Assembly (NCBI GenBank): GCA_022402525.1
Contig: JAKRSB010000103.1
Span: 1 to 64,000 of the forward strand
Length of the DNA: 64,000 bases
Direction of reading: 5' to 3'
Origin: Thermosynechococcaceae cyanobacterium MS004
GTDB taxonomy: Bacteria > Cyanobacteriota > Cyanobacteriia > Thermosynechococcales > Thermosynechococcaceae
Of the stretch, positions 7,533 through 16,629 are shown piece after piece. The notes below the pieces were generated by a model. It searched no databases. It was given only the letters and a program-made list of their open reading frames with translations, and was not told the origin of the DNA. Within the stretch, counting starts at the first letter, position 1. Every line of letters begins with the position of its first letter. The position numbers and the translations under genes are program-made.

Positions 7533-10500
7533 ATGACATCGTTCATCTCTGATGGAGTTGCCCCTACTCCCATCGATACCCTGATTTCGCTTTTGGATGC
7601 TCGGTCTAGTCAATACCCAGACAAGGTTGTATTTTCTTTTTTAGAAGATGTGCGTTTGTTAGAGGGGACATCTTTGACTTATGAAGGGTTAAGGAGAAAA
7701 GCTACAGCCATTGCCGCCACGCTTCAATCCCTGCATGCACAAGGTGAACGTGTTCTTTTAATCTACAAGCCGGGTCTAGAGTTTATTCAGGCCTTTTGGG
7801 GATGTCTCTATGCTGGAGCGATCGCCGTTCCCGCCTACCCTCCCCGAAAAAATCATCATTTTGAACGTCTCCAAAGCATTTTGCAAAATGCGGAGGCAAA
7901 GTTTGTATTAACCACACAGGTTGGATTTGAGAACTTCACAACGCAATCCCAAGGCTGGCCGGAATTGGCAAAGGCAACCTGGATTGCAACGGATGTTATT
8001 GCAGCAGACGTTCAGAACAGTTGGGTAGATCCTCAGATTGACCCTGAACAATTGGCGCTGCTCCAGTACACATCAGGCTCAACAGGTACTCCTAAAGGGG
8101 TGATGCTACAGCATCGACATCTGCTTGCAAATTCGCAATTGATTCATCAATGCTTTCAGGACACACCGGATAGCTTGGGGGTGTGTTGGCTACCTCCCTA
8201 TCACGACATGGGGTTAATTGGGGGCATTTTGCAGCCGATTTTTGTCGGCGCATCAACGGTATTGATGGATCCTGTGTCATTTCTGCAAAAGCCATTGCGA
8301 TGGCTAGAGGCTATTAGCCGATCTAAGGCTTCTACCGCAGGAGGGCCAAACTTTGCCTATGCACTCTGTGCCGACGCAATTAAGGAAAAAGACTGTCAGG
8401 GATTAGATTTAAGCTCATGGAAGGTGGCATTTACAGGGGCAGAACCCGTTCAAGCCGAAACCCTGCGGCGCTTTACTGAAAAATTTGCACCCTTTGGCTT
8501 TACCCAAACTGCATTCTTGCCCTGTTATGGAATGGCTGAAGCCACCTTGATGGTTACAGGGGCCGCTCGTGCTGGCTTGCCTCGAATCAAACAGGTAGAG
8601 ACGGAAGCCCTGCGATCGCACCGAGTGATTGAAGTTCAGCCCACAGCCACCGAGCTTACAGAATCAAGCACAGATCCAACCCCCATTACAGAGCTGGTGA
8701 GTTGTGGTGCCCCCATCGGCAACACTAGGGTACAAATTGTAGACCCTGAAACCAAAGCGCTGTGCCAACCTGGAGAAATTGGTGAAATTTGGGTTGCAAG
8801 CCATAGCATTGCAGCAGGTTACTGGCAAAAACCGGAACTCACTCAGGAAACTTTTGCTGCCCATATCGCGGGATCACAAGCAGGGCCTTTTTTACGGACA
8901 GGAGACTTAGGTGTTCTAGATGCCGGAGAACTCTACATTACGGGTCGCCTCAAAGAATTAATCATCATTCGGGGACGCAACTACTACCCCCAAGATATTG
9001 AACAGGCCATACAATTGGCTCATCCTGCATTACGGCTCAACCACGGCGCAGCCTTTACGGTTGAATCCCAAGGCGAAGACAACTTGGTCATTGTTCAAGA
9101 GGTTGAACGAACTGCCCTACGTCAGCTTGATCCAGAGGCCATATTAAAGACGGTACGACGGGCGATCTCCGACCAATTTGACCTGCAACTCTCCGCTCTA
9201 GTGCTGCTCAAACCAGCACAACTGCCCAAAACCACCAGTGGCAAAGTCCAGCGCCTCCGCTGCCGCGATAAATTTCTAAATCAAGACCTAGAACTGCTCT
9301 ATCAGTGGCCGAAACCGCCCTCTAATCCTCCGTCCGAAGGCTCTTCAGCACCTTCCTCATTGCAGGCTCAATTGCCCGACGACCAGTCCCTTGAACCTAT
9401 AGAACCCAAGACGCGTTCCGCCTACAAAAATCAAACCTGGGAAGAGCAGATTCAGCAATGGCTCATTGATAAGGTTGCCGAACTGCTGAGTCTATCCACC
9501 CATCAAGTTAACGTGCAAGAGCCTTTGGCCGACTATGGCCTGAGTTCCCTCGCTGCCGTACGCCTCTCTGGAGAACTTCAAGACTGGCTTGAAATACCCC
9601 TAGACCCCACCCTTCTCTATGACTATTCCTCGATTGCAGATTTAACTCAGGAACTCGCTCAACGCAAGCGAAACGGCCCTGTTGGAACATTTAAAACCGT
9701 CACATTGCCGATAATCCCACAGCAAAAACGGCGCAGTTCTGACTGTGAAATTGCAGTCATTGGGATGGGATGCCGATTTCCGGGTGCCAATAGCCCTGAA
9801 GCCTTCTGGCAACTCTTGATAAATCAAATCGATGCCATTAGCGAAGTGCCAGCGAATCGTTGGGACATTGACACCTTCTATGATGCTACCCCTGGTGTGC
9901 CTGGCAAGATGAGTACCCGTTGGGGCGGCTTTTTGGAGGACGTTGCTGGATTTGATGCCGATTTCTTCAAGATCTCTGCACGGGAAGCCGCTAGCATGGA
10001 TCCACAGCAGCGTCTCCTGTTAGAGGTTACATGGGAAGCATTAGAGTTTGCTGGACTCGCACCGAAGGCTTTGAGTGGTAGTCAAACAGGCGTTTTTGTA
10101 GGAATTTGCAGTAATGACTATGGGCGGCTGAAACAAGATCGGCAGGGCCTCACTGATCCTTATTCTGGGACAAGCCATGCCTTTAGCATTGCAGCTAACC
10201 GTCTATCCTATGTGATGGATTGGCACGGGCCAAGTATGGCGATCGATACAGCATGCTCGTCTTCCCTAGTGGCAGTGCATCAAGCCTGCCAAAATCTTCG
10301 CCACCAGGAATGTACTTTAGCTGTGGCGGGGGGAGTGAACCTGATCGCGCATCCCGACCTTTCCATTACGTTTTCCCACGCCCAAATGATGGCGGCGGAT
10401 GGGCGATGTAAGACCTTTGATGCCAAAGCGGATGGCTATGTTCGGAGTGAAGGCTGCGGCATAGTCGTGCTCAAGCGGCTGGAAGATGCCCTCAAGGACA

Positions 10501-13500
10501 ATGACACGATTTATGGGGTGATTCGTGGCTCGGCAGTGAATCAGGATGGCCGAAGTAATGGGCTTACTGCACCGAGCAGTCAGGCACAACAAGCCGTGAT
10601 GCGCAAAGCCCTCAAAACAGCCAACGTGAAGCCTAGTGAAATTGATTATGTTGAAGCCCATGGAACGGGCACAGCTCTGGGTGATCCCATTGAAATGAAT
10701 GCGTTGAAGGCGGTTTTCTTAGAGGATCGCGATTCCACCCAACCCCTCAGCGTTGGTTCGGTGAAGACCAATATTGGTCACTTGGAAGCTGCTGCGGGTG
10801 TGGCGGGGTTAATGAAGGTGATTTTGGCTCTACACCATCGTCGGATACCAGCCTCCCTTCATTGCGAAACCCTCAATCCATTAATCGATCTCAGTGAAGT
10901 ACCCCTTGAGGTGCGCACAACGCCCTTGGATTGGACATCCCAAGACCGCTTTCGCATGGCGGGGATTAGTGCCTTTGGCTTTGGCGGCACCAATGTTCAT
11001 GTAATTGTAACGGAAGCCCCTGCCACCGTTCCAGTCGATTTGCCTTGGGAACGTTCCTGGCATTTACTCACCCTTTCTGCTAAAACCCAAGCGGCGCTGG
11101 GGATGCAAATTAAGCAGTATCGCCAATTTTTGCTCACCCATCCTGACACAGCCTTGGCGGATCTTTGCCTGAGTGCGAATGCGGGGAGATCTCACTTCGA
11201 CCAACGCCTCAGTTTTTTGGTGTCTTCTCGCGATGGGTTGACCCGTCAGCTCGTCCATGCGGAGGCATCCCTCGGAACCTCTGTTCCTGCGTCAGAGAAA
11301 CAGCCCAAGTGTGCATTTGTGTTTCCGGCCCATCAAATGCTCTACCGATCTGCACAACAGCTTTATGAAACCCAGCCCCATTTCCGGGCTACCCTCGACC
11401 ATTGCGATCTGATTTTAGAGCCGCTTTGGAAAAGATCGCTGATAGACTTGCTCTACCGCGATCCCAATGGTGAAGCGCTGTTTCAACAGCCTTGCTATGT
11501 TTATCCAGCAGTATTTGCCCTTCAATATGCGATCGCCGATTTGTGGATGCATTGGGGCATTAAACCCAGTGCCGTAATGGGCTGTGGCGTGGGCGAGTTT
11601 GTAGCGGCCTGTCTTGCGGGTATTTTCCCCCTCGATAGTGGGCTGAAATGGATAGCACAACGGGAACTCATGCTGCGAGATCTTGATCGCTCTGAATCAA
11701 TTCGGGCAGTGTTTGCAGCAGAAGATCGGGTTCTGGCTCAATTGTTTGAGCGAGTGACGGTTCAAAAGCCAAAAATTTCGATGGTCTTTGATCGTGCTCT
11801 CAACGCCGAAGATAAAGACGATCTGTTTGCGACATTAGAGCATCCCCTGGTGCTACAAACTGGCTTGGCTGGCCTGCAAACCCTGGGATGTCAGATCATT
11901 CTTGAGATCGGTTTGTCAGACTGCGACGTTAGACAGGCTGCGTGGCTAGACCAAGATAAGGCACACCATTGGGTCGGTGGCTTAGTCCCCACACAGAGTG
12001 ATTGGCATCGCCTATTACAAGGACTTCAAATCCTCTATCACCAGGGTTATTCCATTGATTGGGCGGCGGTTGACGCTGCCTATGGTCAACGTTTGAGTCA
12101 TTTCCCGACCTACCCCTTTGAGCGGCGGCAATTTTGGCTGAGTCCATCAGATCGTGATGTCGCCCCATTTTTGGAAATGACGCTTGCTAGAGCAGCCCAT
12201 CAGCCAGCAACTTCTGCCTATCACCCACTGTTAGGACAACCGATGCCACGGGCAGAAGGAACCCAGCAATACCAATTTGAATCTACCCTCAGCGCTACCA
12301 ATCTTGCTTATCTTCAGGATCATTGCATCCTGGGCAGTACCGTCTATCCAGCCGCAGCCTTTATCGAAATGCTGCGGGCGGCGGGGGCCTTAACGTTGGG
12401 GACAGAGGTTGCGCAATTGACGAAGGTTACCTTTGAATCTTCCCTTCTGCTTCAGCCGGATGTTTCAACCACACTAAATCTGCAACTAACCCCCAATGCG
12501 GTCGATGGATATGGTGTGCAAATTGTCAGTCTGAAACCCTCTACTCATCAGGGCTGTAGTAGTTCATGCCATGTTCGTGGCATCTTAGCGCCTAAAGGAT
12601 CGAGTGAACTCGATTGTGCTATCCCCCTGGCAACCTTACAAACGGCTTGTTCACAACCCGTTGCGATCGCAGATTATTACAATCGCCTTCATGAGCTGGG
12701 CTTGCGCTATGGTTCCGCGTTTAAGGGGATCAGCAAACTGTGGCGTGGAGATCGCCAAGCCCTCGGATGGGTATGCCTCCCCAGCCATGAATTAGAGGCA
12801 GCGGGACAGTATGGATTGCACCCAGCCCTCTTGGATGCCTGTTTCCAGGTCATTGGGGCAGCAACCGATACGCCCAACACAGCCTATTTGCCCATCGGTG
12901 TTGAGCGAATCTGGATAGATGCTCAGCAGCCCATTACTCAAGTGTGGAGTCATGTTTGCCTGCGTGCTAGCGAATCGGTGGAACGGCTCTGTGTCGATAT
13001 TGTGCTGTACCGTGAAGACGGCAGTACGGTGGCAACCGTAGAAGGGCTGACGCTTCAAGGGGCATCCCGTGAAACCCTAGAGCGATGGTTTCAACCTTCG
13101 GTAGATTTAGCGCAATATTTTTATCAGGTGGTTTGGGAGTGTCAGGCTCTCCCCCCCCGTATCCCTACAGCGTCCACTGCTGGTCAACAACAAGATCAAC
13201 AGCCAGATCAACAACAAGATCAACGACAATGGCTCTTGTTGGCTGACTCCCAGGGGTTTGCGACTCAACTGGCCAAGCAATTGGTGGCACAGGGCGATCG
13301 CTGTATTTTTGCAGTGCCAGGGGATCGCTATGCCTGTCTCGATGAACACAACTATACGCTCAACCCCCAGCGCTTAGAGGATTTTCATTCACTCTTCCAA
13401 GATCTGAGCGATCAGGCCGATCTCAACCTGCATGGAGTCGTACATTTATGGGGTGTTTCTTCCCAAGGCAATTCCGACCAATCCACAGCAGACCTTTTAG

Positions 13501-16124
13501 CGGCTCAAATATTGGGCTGTGGCAGTGCCCTTCATCTCACCCAAGCGCTGATTCAGCGTCCAGCTTCCACCCGCCCAAGGCTCTGGCTGATCATGCGGGG
13601 AACACAAGCTATCTCATCCTCACAAGGGATGACCCATTTGGAGCAAACTACACTCTGGGGATTGGGGGGAACGATCGCCTCGGAACACCCAGAACTTCGC
13701 TGTACGCGGCTTGATCTCGATCCAAATACACCCGCAACCGAGGCAGCGTTATGGGTCTTGGATCTGTTACAGCCCGAAGACGAAGCCCAAATCGCTTACC
13801 GGAACCAGCAGCGCTATGTTGCTCGACTGACTCAAGCAGAACCAGCCGCGTTCCAATCCGAATCCTTAATCCGACCGAGTACCGAAAATTTTCAGCTCAG
13901 AATTACAGAAACAGGTTTACTGGATCGGTTAACCCTCGTTTCTGCCCCCCGTCGCTTACCCCAAGTTGGGGAAGTAGAAATTGAGGTGTATGCCGCCGGA
14001 CTCAATTTCCGAGATGTCCTAAATGCTTTGGGAATGACCGCGCCCTATCTCCAGGAAATGGGGATTTTGAATGCGATGGATATTCCCTTTGGGGGCGAAT
14101 GTGCGGGTCGAATTGTCGCGCTAGGCGAAGGGGTGACCCATTTTCAGATTGGAGATGCAGTCATTGCCGCCAATGCCGTAGGAAGTCTTGCAACCTATGT
14201 CACAGTCCCCGCAGCTTTTGTTGTCCCAAAACCAGAAAACTTGAGTTTTGTAGAAGCAGCAACCATCGCCACGGCATTTCTGACGGCTCACTACGGGTTA
14301 TATCACTTAGCCCAAATTGAACCTGGCGATCGCGTTTTAATCCATGCAGCAGCGGGTGGGGTGGGGCAAGCCGCCGTTCAAGTGGCGCAGCAGGCAGGTG
14401 CTTGTGTCTTTGGTACCGCAAGCACTGGGAAGTGGGGAGCCCTTACAGAGATGGGGATCGAACATCCGCTCAACTCCCGTACCCTAGACTTTGCCGAGGA
14501 TCTGTTGCGACTCACAGCGGGACGGGGCGTCGATATTATCCTCAACAGCCTCAATGGGGACTATATTTCTAAAAATTTGGAGATCCTGGGTAACAACGGA
14601 CGCCTCGTCGAAATTGGCAAACTGGGCATTTGGACTCCCCAACAAGTTGCGGCCGCCAGAGCAGATGTAGCCTATTTTCCCTTCGACCTACTGGAGATTT
14701 CGACTCAATCCCCAGATCTGATTACCCAGATGCTGCAAGACTTAACCTCTGCCTTCGCGTCAGGTCGATACAAACCACTGCCCCATCAAACCTTTGCCGT
14801 TGAAGCATCTGTTGCCGCCTTTCGCTGCATGGCTCAGGCCAAAAATATTGGCAAAATCGTGATTACCTTCCACCCAGAGGCCTCTCAATCGCAGACCATA
14901 GTGCACCGTGAAGCCACCTATCTCATTACAGGTGGGCTGGGAGCGTTGGGTTTACAGGTTGCTGAGCGATTAGCAAAGCGAGGTGCCAAACATTTAGTCT
15001 TAACCAGCCGTCGAGCGCCCTCGCTGCAAGTTCAGCAGATGCTTGATCAGCTCACCAAGGACGGGGTTGATGTCCAAGTGCGGCTGACAGACATCTCCGA
15101 TCCAGCAGGTGTTCAGACCTTATTGAACGATATAGATACCAGCCTGCCGCCCCTGCGAGGGATTGTTCATGCCGCTGGGGTATTGGACGATGGCACCCTT
15201 CAAACGTTAACGTGGGAGCGGTTTACTGCGGTTCTTGCTCCCAAAATAGCGGGAGCTTGGACACTGCACCGCCTCACCACAAATCGGGACCTAGACTTCT
15301 TTGCCTGTTTCTCCTCGATCGCATCCCTCTTGGGCGCACCTGGTCAAGGCAATTATGCAGCCGCCAATGCCTTCCTAGACGGATTGACTCATTATCGCGG
15401 CCAACGGGGACTAAGCAGTCTTAGCCTGAACTGGGGACCCTGGCAATCCGGGGGAATGGCGACACAAAGCTTAAAAAATGCACCTCATTCATTCATGAAC
15501 CAGGGAATTCAACCTTTATCGCCATCGATTGCCCTAGATGCTCTTGAGTACCTGCTGAGGCAAAAGCAGGTTCAAATGGGCGTCTTAGATGTAGACTGGC
15601 GCAAATTCCGCGATCGTCTTCCCGTAGGCGTTACTCTCCCTTTTCTAGAAAAGGTATTGCCTGCTTCCACAAGTTCATCGGCACTGGTGGGCTCCACAGC
15701 ATTACTCACTCAGCTCCTGGAGCTGAGGGGGGGAGATCGCCGTGCAGCCATGCTCCGATATGTTCAACAAAAGCTTGCAAAAATTTTGAACCTCAGTTCT
15801 GCTGAGCAGATTGAGCCCAGGCAACGCTTTTTTGACTTGGGTTTGGATTCCCTGATCGCCATTGAACTCAAGCACGACCTGGAAAAAAACTTAGGCCGCA
15901 CTTTACCCAATACGCTTTTGTTCGACTATCCCACGCTCGAAGCACTGATCGATTATCTATTGGAAGACCTTGACTTGCGGCCTTCAATTGCCACATCTAC
16001 TGCAATATTGCCTACGATGTTGCCCTATTCTCAAGCTGCCCTGTCCATTGAAATGATTGCAAATTTACCAGAGACAGAGGCAGAACAATTATTATTGGAT
16101 GAACTTGCAAGTCTGAACTACTAG
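7533..16124 (+). CDS. Lipoinitiation PKS: FAAL-ACP-KS-AT(degenerate)-DH-ER-KR-ACP
   Basis: This 2863-residue megasynthase should start the lipopeptide. A fatty acyl-AMP ligase (about 10-600, YTSGSTGTPKG near 179) loads the first ACP, whose phosphopantetheine Ser is S672 in YGLSSL. The KS (about 735-1165) has C908, H1043 and H1083. The AT-like region (about 1260-1540) is degenerate: GHSxGE reads GCGVGE (1350-1355), with Gly at the catalytic Ser position and Cys for the His; GQGxQ and the HAFH segment are missing. The DH (about 1562-1845) keeps H1597 and D1768. The ER (about 2120-2445) has AAAGGVGQAA. The KR (about 2463-2650) has Y2608 and an LDD motif (B-type). The second ACP has S2773. Together they predict a fully reduced two-carbon extension, if malonate comes from elsewhere. 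The C-terminal helices look like a docking region. Confidence 0.93.
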   Translation: MTSFISDGVAPTPIDTLISLLDARSSQYPDKVVFSFLEDVRLLEGTSLTYEGLRRKATAIAATLQSLHAQGERVLLIYKPGLEFIQAFWGCLYAGAIAVPAYPPRKNHHFERLQSILQNAEAKFVLTTQVGFENFTTQSQGWPELAKATWIATDVIAADVQNSWVDPQIDPEQLALLQYTSGSTGTPKGVMLQHRHLLANSQLIHQCFQDTPDSLGVCWLPPYHDMGLIGGILQPIFVGASTVLMDPVSFLQKPLRWLEAISRSKASTAGGPNFAYALCADAIKEKDCQGLDLSSWKVAFTGAEPVQAETLRRFTEKFAPFGFTQTAFLPCYGMAEATLMVTGAARAGLPRIKQVETEALRSHRVIEVQPTATELTESSTDPTPITELVSCGAPIGNTRVQIVDPETKALCQPGEIGEIWVASHSIAAGYWQKPELTQETFAAHIAGSQAGPFLRTGDLGVLDAGELYITGRLKELIIIRGRNYYPQDIEQAIQLAHPALRLNHGAAFTVESQGEDNLVIVQEVERTALRQLDPEAILKTVRRAISDQFDLQLSALVLLKPAQLPKTTSGKVQRLRCRDKFLNQDLELLYQWPKPPSNPPSEGSSAPSSLQAQLPDDQSLEPIEPKTRSAYKNQTWEEQIQQWLIDKVAELLSLSTHQVNVQEPLADYGLSSLAAVRLSGELQDWLEIPLDPTLLYDYSSIADLTQELAQRKRNGPVGTFKTVTLPIIPQQKRRSSDCEIAVIGMGCRFPGANSPEAFWQLLINQIDAISEVPANRWDIDTFYDATPGVPGKMSTRWGGFLEDVAGFDADFFKISAREAASMDPQQRLLLEVTWEALEFAGLAPKALSGSQTGVFVGICSNDYGRLKQDRQGLTDPYSGTSHAFSIAANRLSYVMDWHGPSMAIDTACSSSLVAVHQACQNLRHQECTLAVAGGVNLIAHPDLSITFSHAQMMAADGRCKTFDAKADGYVRSEGCGIVVLKRLEDALKDNDTIYGVIRGSAVNQDGRSNGLTAPSSQAQQAVMRKALKTANVKPSEIDYVEAHGTGTALGDPIEMNALKAVFLEDRDSTQPLSVGSVKTNIGHLEAAAGVAGLMKVILALHHRRIPASLHCETLNPLIDLSEVPLEVRTTPLDWTSQDRFRMAGISAFGFGGTNVHVIVTEAPATVPVDLPWERSWHLLTLSAKTQAALGMQIKQYRQFLLTHPDTALADLCLSANAGRSHFDQRLSFLVSSRDGLTRQLVHAEASLGTSVPASEKQPKCAFVFPAHQMLYRSAQQLYETQPHFRATLDHCDLILEPLWKRSLIDLLYRDPNGEALFQQPCYVYPAVFALQYAIADLWMHWGIKPSAVMGCGVGEFVAACLAGIFPLDSGLKWIAQRELMLRDLDRSESIRAVFAAEDRVLAQLFERVTVQKPKISMVFDRALNAEDKDDLFATLEHPLVLQTGLAGLQTLGCQIILEIGLSDCDVRQAAWLDQDKAHHWVGGLVPTQSDWHRLLQGLQILYHQGYSIDWAAVDAAYGQRLSHFPTYPFERRQFWLSPSDRDVAPFLEMTLARAAHQPATSAYHPLLGQPMPRAEGTQQYQFESTLSATNLAYLQDHCILGSTVYPAAAFIEMLRAAGALTLGTEVAQLTKVTFESSLLLQPDVSTTLNLQLTPNAVDGYGVQIVSLKPSTHQGCSSSCHVRGILAPKGSSELDCAIPLATLQTACSQPVAIADYYNRLHELGLRYGSAFKGISKLWRGDRQALGWVCLPSHELEAAGQYGLHPALLDACFQVIGAATDTPNTAYLPIGVERIWIDAQQPITQVWSHVCLRASESVERLCVDIVLYREDGSTVATVEGLTLQGASRETLERWFQPSVDLAQYFYQVVWECQALPPRIPTASTAGQQQDQQPDQQQDQRQWLLLADSQGFATQLAKQLVAQGDRCIFAVPGDRYACLDEHNYTLNPQRLEDFHSLFQDLSDQADLNLHGVVHLWGVSSQGNSDQSTADLLAAQILGCGSALHLTQALIQRPASTRPRLWLIMRGTQAISSSQGMTHLEQTTLWGLGGTIASEHPELRCTRLDLDPNTPATEAALWVLDLLQPEDEAQIAYRNQQRYVARLTQAEPAAFQSESLIRPSTENFQLRITETGLLDRLTLVSAPRRLPQVGEVEIEVYAAGLNFRDVLNALGMTAPYLQEMGILNAMDIPFGGECAGRIVALGEGVTHFQIGDAVIAANAVGSLATYVTVPAAFVVPKPENLSFVEAATIATAFLTAHYGLYHLAQIEPGDRVLIHAAAGGVGQAAVQVAQQAGACVFGTASTGKWGALTEMGIEHPLNSRTLDFAEDLLRLTAGRGVDIILNSLNGDYISKNLEILGNNGRLVEIGKLGIWTPQQVAAARADVAYFPFDLLEISTQSPDLITQMLQDLTSAFASGRYKPLPHQTFAVEASVAAFRCMAQAKNIGKIVITFHPEASQSQTIVHREATYLITGGLGALGLQVAERLAKRGAKHLVLTSRRAPSLQVQQMLDQLTKDGVDVQVRLTDISDPAGVQTLLNDIDTSLPPLRGIVHAAGVLDDGTLQTLTWERFTAVLAPKIAGAWTLHRLTTNRDLDFFACFSSIASLLGAPGQGNYAAANAFLDGLTHYRGQRGLSSLSLNWGPWQSGGMATQSLKNAPHSFMNQGIQPLSPSIALDALEYLLRQKQVQMGVLDVDWRKFRDRLPVGVTLPFLEKVLPASTSSSALVGSTALLTQLLELRGGDRRAAMLRYVQQKLAKILNLSSAEQIEPRQRFFDLGLDSLIAIELKHDLEKNLGRTLPNTLLFDYPTLEALIDYLLEDLDLRPSIATSTAILPTMLPYSQAALSIEMIANLPETEAEQLLLDELASLNY

Positions 16125-16629
16125 GGGAGGAGCTGATTTTTTCATGGATTTCAAAATCTTATGCACACAACGTTTATACAACCTCTCAATAATCGCTGCT
16201 TCTCTCTGGGCAAGGCTTTCAGACTTCGATTGTATGCATTTTAAGCGGAGGCTATTTTGAGAAATATTGGCTGAAGTCTTTGTTGGTTATAGCTTTCAGC
16301 GTTTTTGCGTTTCATTCGACTAGGGAAGGTTTAGTCGTTCATGAGTTCTGAAACCCTTATGACTTCGTTACTGGGGCCAGCGAACGAATACGTCCTGAAG
16401 ACAGGCTACGCAAGCGCGCCCGCAAGAACAAACTCTGCCTACGCAGACTAAGTGCATCAAGGGTTTCAGCAATCCGCGAAGGCGGATTTCGTTCTTGTCT
16501 CTGGCGGTTTCAACCGCTAAGCGAACAGTTTTGTCAGTTAATCAGAATCAGGTTCTAGAGACTCATTTGCCATGAGCTTAGTTCCTAGACTTAGATTTTT
16601 TAATTATTCTGTGTTGAACCTTTAGCCCA
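16125..16629. other. 505-base spacer with inverted repeats inside the biosynthetic operon
   Basis: No gene is seen. GAAACCCTT (16350-16358) and AAGGGTTTC (16459-16467) form a 9-bp inverted repeat about 100 bases apart. They are followed by the hairpin AATCCGC/GCGGATT (16471-16477 and 16482-16488) and by GCGGTT/AACCGC (16504-16509 and 16512-16517). The gap is far longer than the other spacers of the cluster. It may hold a second promoter, a processed transcript, or a small palindromic insertion. Confidence 0.55.
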
